A stretch of 64,000 nt of DNA, taken from NCBI GenBank assembly GCA_029964075.1, contig CM057133.1:18562699-18626698 (forward strand), written 5' to 3'. Shown here one piece after another: positions 1 through 12,275 of this stretch. The position numbers and the translations under genes were made by a program. How positions within the stretch are numbered: position 1 is the stretch's first letter; the number at the start of each line of letters is the position of its first letter. The DNA comes from Patiria pectinifera (Eukaryota; Echinodermata; Asteroidea; Valvatida; Asterinidae). The notes beneath the pieces are model-generated. The model was not told where the DNA came from. It did not search any database and saw nothing but the letters and a program-made list of their open reading frames with translations.

Positions 1-3000
1 CAGGTCGAATGCGTAGTAAACCCCGATCAGTAAGAGGAATGCATCAACGGCAGTGGTGGGGTTGAAAACGACCTTGACATTGTCCCCACACACAACAACT
101 TGCTGGATTGTGTCGTCGTGGAGAAAAATGACCAGATGAGGCGATTCTAGGGGTTTTGTCGTGGTAGCTTTGTCCACATCAGCAGCATCCTATATGTAAA
201 TAGTTAATGAATGATTTCATTAAGATGTGCTCAATCATACTGGGAAAATCGTGACAGACAGTGAAACTCAATTTCACACATTCATTTCCATCAAGTGCTT
301 TTGGTACAGATATGGGCACCGTGCGTTTTTTTTTCTTAAAAAAAACATAGAATCTTGTCTAAAATCAATTACCTTCGACATAGTGACAAATTCGGCCCAG
401 AATAGGACACAGATGCAAACCCATTTGTGACTTTTTATTAGAAATTGGTGCGTTATAATTATATGAAGTTACACTGTCCTAATGATTGTATATGTTGTGA
501 GAAACAGTCACGTTGATGTTGATTGAATTTTAAGACTGCACAGTGGAAAATCTTTCAATTTTTTTTCGGAAATGTATTTGAGGCATAGAAATAGTTATGC
601 TCATACTATCATTAGAATGATGAATATTTGCTCCCATCATTACGCCAACAGTGGTGCGGAATAAGATTCAGTGTATACGCCTTTTATCAAAGCAGAGTCC
701 AAACCAATAACAGCAACAACATGGATTCAAAGTTCACTTGGGTCCCAAACGGGAAAGGTGGGATCAAGATTTGAGTGACCTTACCCAGACTTGACATCGG
801 AACTCGTCACAATTGTCTGATGAGACTCACTTAAAAGTAGGCTTAAATCAGTGAGGTAGACACCAGGCTGAAATTGTCAAGGGCAAATGTCGACCTTAAA
901 CTTTTTTGAGTGGTATAGTAAGTAATATCATGTTAAAAAGTGAATACCTCGTGAATGGTCAAGACACTCCTTGTTTTAGCTCCTTTGCCTCGGTCGAATT
1001 TTGAATGTTGTTCGATGTACAAAACTGCATCGATCATCTCCAGAGGTCCCTAGTAAATTAAAAACAAACGGAAAATTATAATGGAATAAAAGACTGTAAA
1101 TTATAAACAAAGAGAAAAATATTCTGGAATAAAGAGACCATATTTTATACTTGAGTCACAATCAAGTGACGCGGATAATTAAAGCTCAATTTTAACTTCC
1201 TTAAGCAAGCACTAAACCCTCGGTAATTCAGTTAGCACATATGCGCACAACATTCAATACATGTGAGGTGTATGGTGTAGCACATCGATCCTTCATGAGC
1301 ATTTTTTGTTATTGTTTTAACCTCTGCATTCTGCTCGCCCATGCATCAAATGATACGCATGACATTACTGTTGTTGCCTTTCCTTTTGTAGTCTCTCTGA
1401 AAATGCAACATATAATGGTCAACAAAAAATGGCATGAAACTTGACCCTCACAGAGCTGGGGGGGGGGGGTTAAGGGGGTGGAATCCTTCCCCTTGCATCC
1501 TCAGAACATGGTGCACGGATATTTTGCCAAATAGTGTATAACACCCTTCAATTAATTGAAATGAAAGTTTGAACATCAATTATAATTGGTATCCTAATTT
1601 TCATACTTATTTTTTTTTAAATGCATTACTGTTTGGGGATATTTTGGGACGGGGGCAGAATTTTAATCCCCCCGCCCGGCCAGGAGGAAAAAGAAAAAAA
1701 AAAAAAGCAAACAAACAAAACAACACAGCGCTTTTAGGGCTAAATGCCTGAAAGAACCACATATTCCTTTCGATTACTAAATTGTTTTTACCTGTTGGCC
1801 TTCAGTCATCTTCTGAACTGTATCCAAAAGTGCCATTGCTCGTTTCTGCAGTGTTTCCAGCGGGGTTTTGATAATCATGCAGAACTTGGCAAGAACCTTG
1901 AAAATAAGAACAACATAACTTTTGGCTTTCGTCTTACTTTTCTGAGCCAGGTGTAACATGAACCTAGTAATACGACAATTGCACATAAGGTTTAAATGAC
2001 GTCTGGTGCAACTTGTTTTATTTAACGCTCACATTCAACACCTAATACTGTTACTGAGTAACACGACTTGGTGCAAGCTTGTGGTTGGTCACATAAAAGA
2101 CGTCCAGCATATGTACATCATTAACAGTGGGCAAGAATGGCACAAAGGTATACATCAAACTGGGGGTATCACGTGCCACAGCAACATTATTTAGTCTGGA
2201 GAGTTTAAATGTTGAATGAGAACATGTGAAAAACAGTAAGTGCACCGGACGTTATTCAAACCTTATGGGCAAATGGTTTACTTAATATTTGTTTCTGGTT
2301 TAACGATTCCATATTTGTTTGTGCAAAATCCATGACAGTGACATACAGCAAGCCAAGCTGGGGTTGCTTGTCCTTTTCTTTTTTTACAATTGTGATTGTT
2401 TGTTTCGTTTCCGAAAGTATTTTTAGAAGATGTTTTAGCAGGATAGTATTACTATACATGTAGTTATCAAATAAACAAAACCGGACAGTAGCTAGAAAAT
2501 TTACATAAATTTTTAGAGCAAATAAAGAAAATTGATGCGAGTGGAGATTGAACCAACTGGTTGCAGGTTGTAATCCCATTCTTGTCAATTTTTATTGTTC
2601 ACTCTGAAAATGTAAACAAAAGTAGCAAAAGCATAAGCTGAAAACTTCAACTTACAAATTCTCCCAGTTCAAAGCACGGATATTTCACGACAATTGGCTG
2701 AAGTTGTCCGCTGCCAATGGTGGTCATCCATCTTCTTCTGTCTCCAAAACTCTCCTTTATCAGAAGACGGATGTGGGCCGAGTTTGGATGACCTTTCTCC
2801 ATTTCCATTTGTATGGTATTGGTGTGCTCCTCCAATTCCTTGCTTGATGGTTGTTCTGCTTGCAAGTGGACTGAGTCAGGCATCTCGGCAAATGCACATC
2901 TCTTTTTTGGCTGTTCGTGTGCACTGTCATCACTCTTCCTCTTCAGGGTCCATCTGATATGCCGTATTTTTTGGCTGAGGCATCTGTTAAAGTAGGACTG

Positions 3001-5362
3001 TAACAAAGAGTAGGCCTACTGGATCAATGGTAAAATTCAAGACACAAAAAAGGAGCTTCTTAAAACAAAATTTCCCGAAAACCAAATTTATCTGCACCCT
3101 TGCAAATTCAACAGAGTCAAACAGTAGCAAACTGTGAAGTCCGATGAATCCAATTAATAGAATCCATATCCAGAACAAACATGTAAGTAGGTCCCACTCC
3201 TCTTGTGCAAATATGGCACATATCACTTGACTCCTGATCGGTGTTGTAGTCGAGACCTCTTAACCCTCAAAGAGAGGGGGAGGGGTTGCAAACCTGTTAC
3301 CTATGTCTAGTCTAGTGTCACAGGTCTTGTGATGGTCTTGACTATAACACGTTCAAGTACCGTGAATTGCCGAATTGTAAAGTCCTTTGATACCCAATTC
3401 AAAGTGCTATACATGTATGCCAATATAATACTGTGACTTGATAATTACCCAGGGTTCGTTACCCTCATGCTGTATAGATGGATATGAGGCAAACATCTTC
3501 TGACCAATGGACTTGTAGTTCCCCGCTGAACTGAGTTCCGGGTACTTCGTCATGAAGAAGTGTGCACTCTCATCGATCAGCTTACTCCACACTGCTTTTG
3601 CTTGGCCAGATGCCAGTTTGTCACCCAAAAAGGTACTAAAATCGGGAAGTTTAACATCATCGGAGCTGGATCTATAAGCTGACGAGGAAGAAAAATGTAG
3701 AAATTTCGGACATTTCAGTTCCAAAATAATTTTTTGTTAGGTCTGGAGAAAAACACACTTCCAGTGAAGCCAATAGAATATCTGAATGTTTTCTTTATGC
3801 CCATTACTAATTACCCATCAGAAAGTGATCGTATATGTCCTAAAAGTCAAATTCAGCAGGGAAAATATTGAAGGATAAGTTAATTGAAAAAACATTTAGA
3901 CCAGTCTCATATATGGTTTGTGCACTTGGTAACAAGTGATGGCCAGAAATGGAAATCTTTCCAAAGTTAGTAATTTGGGGGCAGTATTTTAAAAAAAAAA
4001 GTCTTTATTGAAACGACCTTCATTGGAAAGTGATACAAAACTCTACTTTTCTTGAAAATAACAGCACACCGGGTGCCATGATTTCACAGGATGCCTAATA
4101 CTATAATTCACTTCATGCCAGTCACAGTAAAGCAAGGTATTTCAACATAATTAGGTAGTTTTGTTTTTTTATTTTTACAATTGTTGCATATTGCCTTTCA
4201 CCTCTTGCCAATTATTTTCTTTTTTTTTGCTTGGGAAAAAATGCATTTGCTTGAAATTCACATGAAGACGCCCCTGCCTATTAAACTCATGTCTATGCCC
4301 CTCGCCAAAAATAAAAAAGATTTGCTATGCATCCTTAAAATTTTGTTGAGCAATGATTGTGTGCTATTTAAAATTTGTTCAAAACAACACCATGAACTGA
4401 GATAAAACTTACTTGGGCAGATGCTTGGAGGTTTCTCAGTTGATAGGCATGATGCAGTGCTTTCTGTGTGAACACTATTCTGTTGAATGGAGGTGGTCAA
4501 CTCGTCAAATGGCTTTCTAGCAGATGCTGACTCCCACTGCTCCTCACTGCCAAGTAACATCAAGGTTTGCGACTGTACAGCCATGAGTACCTCGTCGTCG
4601 TCTATCTGAGTACCATCTTCTTCCAGAACAACACGACAAGCCCTTACACTCAACTTCGCTCCACCTAGAAGTAACAAGATACTTTAAATGTCAAATTTAA
4701 TAAAGGATGTTATTTTGAACGGATGCTTTGAGTTTGTTTGGAAAGAATGCTTATCTTCAATATAACTCTGCCTTAGTAGGGAAGGACTTTTGGTGTCCCT
4801 ATTACATCTGACATACTATTTTGTTAATTCAGAACACATTCTTTAATGCCTTCTACATCCAACAGTGATATGTAATGCCCGCTAAACAAATAACAAAGTT
4901 TGAAGTCAATTATATTTCCATGTCAAATTGCACTCAGGTTAGGTGCAATAGGGGCACAAAATATCACACTTTTGGACCCCAAGTTTATAAAATGACCCAA
5001 AAGTCTCTAAAAAGAGGACAAAAAGTAATGTCCCCCCAAATTGTAATTCCTAATTGTATTAATGCTGAAGTGCTAATTAATCATTACAGTTTTTACATAT
5101 TATTCCATGAATACCACATACTTTTGTTTGGTGGGATTGGAACTTTTTGAACCCCCACCAAATGGTCCTGCAGAATCGGAGAAATATATCCCTGTCTATT
5201 CCCCACAGGATTTAAACCCATTATTAGACTGTACTTGAACAAAATTTAAAATACCTTTCTGCATTATCTCCTCCATGCTATTGGAAACCACCATGCTCTT
5301 TGTTTGTCTCTTATAATCCCACACCTTGAAAACAGGCATCATGTACTTCTGGTATAGCTGAC
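1..5362 (-). CDS. CIDE-N domain / SAMD3-like protein, 7 exons, 3' end outside the window
   Basis: Seven exons read on the minus strand: 5362-5255, 4664-4413, 3678-3449, 2997-2656, 1896-1792, 1049-948 and 189-1 (continuing). Each has AG/GT borders and the phases agree throughout (1,1,0,0,0,0). The first likely ATG is 5342-5340, giving 436 codons inside the window. Exons 1-2 together make a CIDE-N (DFF/CAD regulatory) domain: MMPVFKVWDYKR in exon 1, then RVVLEEDGTQIDDDEV in exon 2. Exons 3-4 join to give FFMTKYPEL, YPSIQHEGNEPW and SYFNRCLSQKIRHIRW, the hallmark order of the SAMD3-like family common in fish and invertebrate genomes. The PKKRC and FGDRRRW segments also fit, and the last exon has LLLIGVYYAFDL, seen near the end of the family module. 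CIDE-N domains mediate homo- and hetero-oligomerisation; the function of this combination is unknown. Upstream leader exons are inferred separately. Confidence 0.8.
3965..4160 (+). repeat. Dispersed repeat copy (family A) in a CIDE-N gene intron
   Basis: Shares long blocks with 35330-35535 (same orientation) and 24060-24260 (inverted), including TTCTTGAAAAT, CAGCACACC, GGTGCCATGATTT and CAGGATGC in the same order. No coding capacity. Probably a short noncoding mobile element. Confidence 0.6.
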
Positions 5363-5487
5363 CTATGTGGCATACAAACATGTGCAAATTATGGTCATCA
5401 TTTTGTGATTTCTCTGGAGTTTCTTAATTTTGCCCCTATTAAATGTCTTACGGTGGAGGTTGATGAGTTAAGAAAGTATATTGAACT

Positions 5488-7956
5488 TCAAAGATGCGAG
5501 TACTGATTGATGACGGCAAAATGTTTCGAATACTGGTGAAAGCTCAACGGCCATTTTGAACTCAGTTTGTGGTAAGGAACAATGACACGGTTGCCAGAGC
5601 TCCGCAAAACAAAACACAGTGCATGCTCCTCGAAATACTCAACGCACATCTCATCTACAACAAAAAACTTGTCTTGATGAACGACAAGAATTTCCATCAA
5701 TTTTCCAAAACGTGGAACCTCCTCATCATCATAACCGAGCCTCAAACAGCATCCTGGACGAAATCTATGACCATGAATTGTTACATTGTCTGTAAGGTAC
5801 ACTAATGCTGCTGGATCTCTGAGGGCATCCAAACCAGTTTCAGCACACAACTGATTTACAAGCTGAGGAAACCTGTCATGCAATAACACCTCTGATCCTT
5901 CACTCACTGTATCTCCCTCATACAAATAGTTATTTTTATTACTTGACTGTGTGTGACACATGAGCAATTGATGTTTCCTACAGACACTGAGTGGGAGGTT
6001 TTTAAAATTTTTCCACTTCCTTGATTTGGTGTTGGTGTGTTTAGCCTCAAACCGCATACACCAGTGATACCGAGCAGGACCATACTTCAAAATCTGAGAA
6101 GGTATGTGTACACAGTAATGCATCTTGGGTGTGAAAGAGGCCCGTGGATATTCCTCTAGGAATACACTATGATGTGTGTAAATCATTTCCTGCAGTTGGC
6201 CCACTGTGTTACGGTCTGCACATGGACTAAGACACAGAAGCATGATCTTCACCAAACGAAGAAAATTCAACCACTTGACATTTCCTTGAGGAATACAAGG
6301 TCCAATGATAAAGGGCAAAATGACAGAAAGAGTATGCATTGATGCTGCTGTCTGCTTAATATGTTTCTCTCTATGCAAGTGACCTTTATCAAGAGGAATA
6401 ACTTTCGTATCCTCCTCCAAGTATGTGTATTGAAAGTGTGCAAGTTTTCCATTAAGCCATTCCACTGTGAAAATTTCATCAACAACAATGAACTCATACA
6501 GCATAAGCTTCATCTCATAAGGGACCAACCCTTCAAGGAATACATGCATTGGGTCATGGACCAAGGCTGAGCAGAGAGGAAAGTTAGCAATATCGAGCAA
6601 ACAACTGGAAGAATTAATGCCCCACATTTTGCTCCAGTATGTAAAGGCAGCAGGGGTAAGATCTTGCATGAGGCTACATCTTTCCCTATGTACTTCTTCA
6701 ACTCTTAGTGAGACTTCACTTTCATCTAGCTTTCTTTTCATGTCTTCCTTTGAAATGTTGCAGGTTCTACATGCTTTAAATGCAAATCCCACACCCTCTT
6801 TGAAACCACCCAGCCATTGTGCTGCAGGGGTATCGCAAGGACAAATAGCCAGAAATCCTTCCACTAATTGTTTTCGGCCGTTAATTTGCAACAGCACACC
6901 ACCATTTTCAAGGCATTTCACAGCAGCTACAAAGTCTCGCAACAACTTCTTACAACCCGAATTGTTCTGTCTCAGATCCTGTGTTTTTGCAACTGCAAGC
7001 AACTGAATGCTTGTGAGACGGGAACGGTATTCGGGGGGAAGATTTCCCAAGACCCAGTAAAACATAGACAATTTGTGCTTCTTAACATGTACCCCTATGG
7101 GGTTCACAATTTCTATGTCATCACAGTTTAGTATGAAGGTAAGTGCACGAGGGTTTCTTTGTAACATGTTGTGATTACGGATAGCGTCACCATCGCAAAT
7201 ATCATACATCATGTTGTTGTTGCTTTGGTGTGGATTTGCAACAAACCTTTGTACCTCTGGTAAATTCAAAAACTGTTGTAAGTTCTGTATGAAAGGAATA
7301 TAGTATCCAACTCTGTTGACACGTTTTATCCTGCCCTTGGTGTGTACAGTTTTGTGACCAAGAGTTACACCGACTGGTTCAATGAAATCAAACATTTCTT
7401 TATACATTCTCATGCGTCTGCGACGGCTTTGGCAATTGTCAAATATTTCTTCAAATGTTCTATCAAGCAAAGCCATGGTATTTCCATTTTCCTGAACATC
7501 TGCAGGAGCAACAAGTAACTCATTTTGAGCAGCTGAAATAACATCTTTGATAAGAAGTGAAGTTTCAGCAAGAACTGACGTCAGAGCCACATCAGTCAGA
7601 CCATGTCGAGCCTGGAGTGACAGAGAATATTTACCAATCCTTCTTTCAAGAAAGTTTCTGTCATGGCCTATCTCTTGCTCATCATCAACGACATCTCCAT
7701 CAGAGTTCTCACTATCTCCGGCACTGCTACCGGTACTTGAGTTATCTGAAATGTTCCCATCTAATTCTCCACCCTCATTGCTATGTCTACGCCAAACGTG
7801 AGTTCTAAATGCTCCCCAACTCTTTGTAGAATAATTGCACCGACGAACAGAACATGTGACTATGAAGTGGGGATCATTTTTATGTAAACGCACGGTGTGT
7901 TTTTTAAATACTTTGTATGCATCTGACCTATAAAAACACATGCTGCACTGCCACAT
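5488..7956 (-). CDS. Zinc-finger transposase-like protein (DDE type, CACTA/EnSpm-like suspected)
   Basis: Uninterrupted ORF of 822 codons from ATG 7956. The open frame extends 18 codons further upstream but only to a GTG at 8010, so the ATG before WQCSMCFYRS is preferred. The N-terminus holds two C2H2-like fingers (CSMC...H/H and CSVRRC...HVWRRH), then an acidic Ser/Asp/Glu linker. The core contains segments typical of a widespread animal transposase-like family: NCDDIEIVNPIG, HKLSMFYWVLGNLPPEYRS, CRTCNISKEDM, LVHDPMHVFLEG, TPKMHYCVHIPSQILKYGP and CMRFEAKHTN. The His/Asp motif near DPMH and the FEAKH motif resemble those of CACTA/EnSpm transposases, but I cannot assign the superfamily firmly. 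The frame has no stops, so it is young or maintained. The ORF lies wholly inside the inferred intron 7982-5363 of the CIDE-N transcription unit, on the same strand. Confidence 0.85.
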   Translation of the reverse strand: MWQCSMCFYRSDAYKVFKKHTVRLHKNDPHFIVTCSVRRCNYSTKSWGAFRTHVWRRHSNEGGELDGNISDNSSTGSSAGDSENSDGDVVDDEQEIGHDRNFLERRIGKYSLSLQARHGLTDVALTSVLAETSLLIKDVISAAQNELLVAPADVQENGNTMALLDRTFEEIFDNCQSRRRRMRMYKEMFDFIEPVGVTLGHKTVHTKGRIKRVNRVGYYIPFIQNLQQFLNLPEVQRFVANPHQSNNNMMYDICDGDAIRNHNMLQRNPRALTFILNCDDIEIVNPIGVHVKKHKLSMFYWVLGNLPPEYRSRLTSIQLLAVAKTQDLRQNNSGCKKLLRDFVAAVKCLENGGVLLQINGRKQLVEGFLAICPCDTPAAQWLGGFKEGVGFAFKACRTCNISKEDMKRKLDESEVSLRVEEVHRERCSLMQDLTPAAFTYWSKMWGINSSSCLLDIANFPLCSALVHDPMHVFLEGLVPYEMKLMLYEFIVVDEIFTVEWLNGKLAHFQYTYLEEDTKVIPLDKGHLHREKHIKQTAASMHTLSVILPFIIGPCIPQGNVKWLNFLRLVKIMLLCLSPCADRNTVGQLQEMIYTHHSVFLEEYPRASFTPKMHYCVHIPSQILKYGPARYHWCMRFEAKHTNTKSRKWKNFKNLPLSVCRKHQLLMCHTQSSNKNNYLYEGDTVSEGSEVLLHDRFPQLVNQLCAETGLDALRDPAALVYLTDNVTIHGHRFRPGCCLRLGYDDEEVPRFGKLMEILVVHQDKFFVVDEMCVEYFEEHALCFVLRSSGNRVIVPYHKLSSKWPLSFHQYSKHFAVINQYSHL

Positions 7957-7982
7957 GATGGTCAACCCCAAAAGACACTTAC

Positions 7983-8040
7983 TATTTGTTTTCTTTGACG
8001 TATGCTTCACTGAGTTGCAAGGGATTCAGACAAACCAGCT
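7983..8040 (-). other. Candidate 5'-leader exon shared by transposase and CIDE-N transcripts
   Basis: On the minus strand a pyrimidine-rich acceptor (ttggtattttcag) ends at 8041 and a strong donor GTAAGT begins at 7982, defining a 58-nt exon. If this donor is used, the next good acceptor on the strand is that of CIDE-N exon 1 at 5362. If the donor is not used, the transcript runs straight into the transposase ATG 26 nt further on. All frames into the CIDE-N exon close upstream of its ATG pair, so it would be noncoding leader. Splice sites only; no transcript evidence. Confidence 0.45.
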
Positions 8041-8044
8041 CTGA

Positions 8045-9660
8045 AAATACCAAAGACAAAGAAATAATTATTAATCCTGTTTTTATTCAACAGCTACATT
8101 TTTTGTCCATGATGTAGGATAAATATCATCAACTTTGCTACGTACGTGATGGTCAGTGTGCAGCAAAATAAAGTGGATTTTTGTTGCCTCGCTACTACTA
8201 GATTGCCCAAGCTATAAACTTAGGAATTTGGGTCACCTTGCCAGGGTCAACAAAGGTTTGATGTCAAGGGAGCGTCCCTGTCTCCATTGACCAACTTCAC
8301 GGTCCATAGAATGGCGGTAGACCTACATAAACAGGACAATGCAGGCCAAAAAAAAATGCCTCCAAGGAACTACAACTTAGTCTTCCAAACAATTAGCATT
8401 CACACAAATAATTAATGTTTATGCGTTGAGTAGTCCTTTGAAAAAAATGTAGAATGTTGACTCCTGTTTATGTTCAATTTTTACTAATTTTGCAATGCAT
8501 GTGTGGCGGTACGCCAATAAGGAGGTCCGCTCAAATGATTAGATTTAACTTAAGGACACCAAGGACAAATCACAACAAACAGACAAAATCGAAACACCAG
8601 GAGTCAAATTATGATTGGTTTCATGAACTTAATTGTTACACAGTTCCTTATTTACAAAATCAATTACAATCAGGCATGCAACTGGGAATTCACAAAAAAA
8701 GGAGGAAATTCAAATATTTTCAAGACTTTGTACAGTGTTTTTCTATTTTCAATGGCACACATGGGAAGTCAAAAAAGAGGAAATCAGCTGATCCAAGGAA
8801 AAGTTGCATGCCTGTACAATACTAAATAGTTCTCGATCTGAATCTCAATCTAACTCACAAAACAAGTGTTACAAAAAGGCCTTAGGGCTAGGCCTACTTA
8901 GCTTCAACTTCAAGCTCTATAAATTGTAATATTAAAAAAGTTCCCACTGGTAAATTATAATCACAAAGTTTGTATTCTAATGTTGCCAGATTCAAAGTGA
9001 GGGTTTCCTAAGATCATGGAGCTATTATAGCTCCATGCTCACCGGTTCCCTAACGCCTAGCCAGTGTACGGCTGTTGTGAACTAGGCCTCCAAATTGCAC
9101 CAATACATGAAACAGTCGTATTGCAATAAATCAACATGTAACACACGGTGAATAAAACTTTGAGATTGTGAAGACTTATTCACCCCAAAATCACTCCTTT
9201 TGTCAACATGAAATACACTAAAACCTAGCCCAGCGGTAGCAGAGAACTTGCATTATGACATTTGAATGTAAAGATAACACAAATTTTGCTCATTTTAAAC
9301 TAAAATGTTGGTTTTCAAGCACAAAATTGTGCATACGGTACTCACACTTTGGTGTGCAGGCAGAAAAGGGCCGATATTCGCGGTTATGCGTTCACGGCAT
9401 ACTGAGTGCGCGTTTGTATACATTTTTCTGGGCTGTGTGCCAATTGCCAGTACGGTGCCTCGTGAAAGCTAAAGAGTCTCACGACACATGTAGACCAAAT
9501 CCTAAATTCATGCCCCCCCACCCCCAAAAAAATCACCATCAAATTGTTTTAACCTACTCATGCTACTGTTGAAATAAAGTTGAACTTGAAATCCTTCGGT
9601 TAGTGATGCTTGCTAACAGTTGAGTTTACGTTTATAACATTATTAATCAAAGTCTTTCTG
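8045..9660. other. Noncoding stretch, no gene recognised
   Basis: AT-rich intronic or intergenic sequence. Only short unsupported ORFs occur and I see no family motif. The palindrome-like word TAGGCCTA recurs here and elsewhere in the window. Confidence 0.5.
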
Positions 9661-9670
9661 AAAAACTTAC

Positions 9671-9860
9671 CTGAATTGACATGCAAACTGTTGCTAGTGC
9701 TGCACGATCATGACACGTCCGGCCGGGCCGTTAGCTTGCTGCATCCATCCAGTGGAAATTTATTTCGACGTGGCGGTCATTTTTTGCGCGCTTTTCGCCT
9801 GCGCGCCCGTCTTCCCATTGGTCAGTCAAGAAGGCCTGGCGCCAATATAATAGCTGCTTA
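9671..9860 (-). promoter_or_regulatory. Candidate first noncoding exon and promoter of the minus-strand unit
   Basis: This is a CpG-richer patch in AT-rich surroundings. Read on the minus strand it has TATTATATTGG and GGCGCC near 9838-9853, a CCAAT box (GACCAATGGG) near 9816-9825, and then a near-perfect splice donor CAG/GTAAGT whose exon would end at 9671. Together these resemble a short promoter plus a first exon transcribed leftwards towards the leader exon at 8040. The exon holds only a tiny upstream ORF (MSIQ), which stops in the next leader exon. Confidence 0.35.
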
Positions 9861-9869
9861 AGCACACAA

Positions 9870-10860
9870 GTTTACTTAGCACAATAAAGCAATTGCGTAT
9901 AAAAAAATAAAATAACAGTCAAAATTTAACTTCATGCGATTGTCGTGCAAAGCTACCACAGCTATTTACCAGTCACAAACAATATGGTAACATATTTATA
10001 CCAATTAAGACTTTTCATGCTAAGCACATTTTGTGCATAAGCAGCCCTATGAAACTCGCCACGTCAGCTAGTCTTGCGTGACGTTATCATTCATTTTAAA
10101 CACTCTGACGTGTCGCATGTTTATATTGTGTTTAGAATGCGAAACGGAAATGAGTTATCATGACTTGTATTCTTTAATTATTTAATTAAAAACAAAATTT
10201 CAATGTATTGTCAAGGAATAAATACTTGTACTAGCCACTAAAGTTGGAATAAGAGACGTTTTATAAATGGGGATAGGTAAACACCTATACCGAATAAAAA
10301 AATAAACACCACGTGTTTAGTTTATAAACGCTAAATATGATTAATTCTGTCACACTGTGTTTATGCGTTAAACGCACTGTTTATTTTTTAAACGCGTCAC
10401 ACGTCCTTACGTTTTACATTGTCCCGCCCAGGCCCACGGGACGTCGTAGCTAGGTAAAAGGGCGCCCTCTTGAGTTGGCGCATGGAGTCCATAGTCATTT
10501 AAATCCAGAGTTGGTAACCTTTCGACAAATGAGTTTAAAAACGAACGGAAAAATCTGAACACGAAACATTTAAATTGGCAGCTCTTGAGACTAAAACTAG
10601 TTTTATGGCTAGTGTAAAATAAATGTCATACTGTATAAACTGAATCATGAAAGATCCATTTCGAGAAAAAAAAAAAAAGGTTTTATATTATAATAACTTT
10701 TGTGCCGCGTCATCAATTTCAGTTTTAATATTTAGGCCTACACATTTTTTTTTAACAAGTTGTTTATGTACATTAAGGTCCCTTTCACGAATGCTTTCAA
10801 AATGAAACGCAATGTTAGAGGTGGCGAATGACTTACTACAGAGCATAAATCAAAATAATT
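9870..10860. other. Noncoding stretch, no gene recognised
   Basis: AT-rich sequence with several TTTAAACGC/GCGTTTAAA-like words but no exon, RNA gene or repeat that I can support. Confidence 0.45.
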
Positions 10861-10871
10861 AATGTGGCAGT

Positions 10872-10934
10872 ACGTTGCGAACTTAACAAGTACTTCTGTA
10901 GCATCTGAAGAAGAACTTGTTAAGTTCGCAACGT
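10872..10934. repeat. Perfect inverted repeat (hairpin) beside a (TA)n array
   Basis: Arms 10872-10891 and 10915-10934 are exact reverse complements (ACGTTGCGAACTTAACAAGT and its complement). With one mismatch the stem extends to 26 bp around an 11-nt loop. It lies 70 bp from a long (TA)n array and is followed by AACGTCAGGCC and TTCTTTAGAACTATATAT. That layout resembles the 3' termini of some Penelope-like elements, but no coding remnant is adjacent. Confidence 0.85.
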
Positions 10935-11001
10935 CAGGCCGCATTATTTCTTTAGAACTATATATTTCGGGTCATTCTAGCCAGTAGGCAGATTGCAGCA
11001 G

Positions 11002-11184
<183 letters not shown>

Positions 11185-11749
11185 TGCAGAGCATAAGCAA
11201 CAATTACTTCTTTCATGCATAGTGATTAATGCATTCCATGTTTTGCATACCCTATAATAGATTGTACGACTCAGACAATATCACAATCTTCTACATATTA
11301 AAGATAAGGTCAACACACTAGTTGCCTCGGTTTGTTTTTTTGTGGGTTTTTTTCGGAAAAATTATCAATTAAATTCTTGTGAATGAAAACGTTTACTAAT
11401 CAAATACAAAAATACCTATTAATATATTTTCCCGACTATTTTTGACGACGGTTTTGAAACTACTAGGACAATGGGGGTCCAGGATTGGAGATAAGATTTG
11501 AAGGTTTGCCATGGTGAAGGGTAACAATAAGGTAAGATGTTGCGGAGGGTACTCAACGTTTCGGACAGTATGTTCGGCCCGCCGTCACAAAACAATATTA
11601 GTTTAGTCGGAAAAGGGGGTATCGTGCACCCTTGGAAATCAATTTCTAATCAACGTCTCTAGGTCAGAAAAAAAAAATGTGTAGAAAACGATGTGCTATG
11701 TTAAAAAATTCAAAAAATGACCCACGAATTGTTTTTATGCAAATTAGTG

Positions 11750-12275
11750 CCGCCATTACCGAAGAATCTTCTTCTTTTTTTTACTATATGTCACCCAATA
11801 TTGCAGATAACTGAACAAACTAGGTGTCTAGACCCATGTTTTCAAGGTCAGAGATCACAATAAAACTATTCTGGAAGTGACCACATGTGTCTGTGACATA
11901 GGAATATGCAACTTGGTGCCGCTAATACCGGAAAATCATGTTTTGGCATATCTCGGCCAATATAGCACATAACTACACCAGTAAGATGTCTAAACCCATG
12001 TTTTGAGGGTCAAGTATCATTAGAAGACCATTCACGAAGTAACTATTTGTGTCTTTGGCATGAAAATATGTAAATTATAAAGTGTCGGTTTATCAGATAT
12101 TTGATTTTTAGCCAATATCTCGGCCAATATTGCACTTAACTACACAAGTAAGGTGTCTAAACCCATGTTTTGAGGGTCAGGTATCATAAGAAGACCATTC
12201 ACGAAGTAACTTTGTGTGTCTTTGGCATGAAAATATTTAATTTCTAAAGTGTCGGTTTATCAAAAATTTGATTTT
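11750..12275. repeat. Diverged tandem satellite, roughly 150-bp units
   Basis: Successive units share CTCGGCCAATAT, AACTACAC, AAACCCATGTTTTGAGGGTCA, GAAGACCATTCACGAAGTAAC and TGTGTCTTTGGCATGAAAATAT (quoted in pieces). The last two units are closest and the earlier ones are diverged. No coding signal. Confidence 0.8.

Noticed and set aside
2694-2957. Plus-strand ORFs opposite the CIDE-N gene exon
   Set aside because: Shadow of the minus-strand exon 2997-2656, which has splice sites and family motifs.
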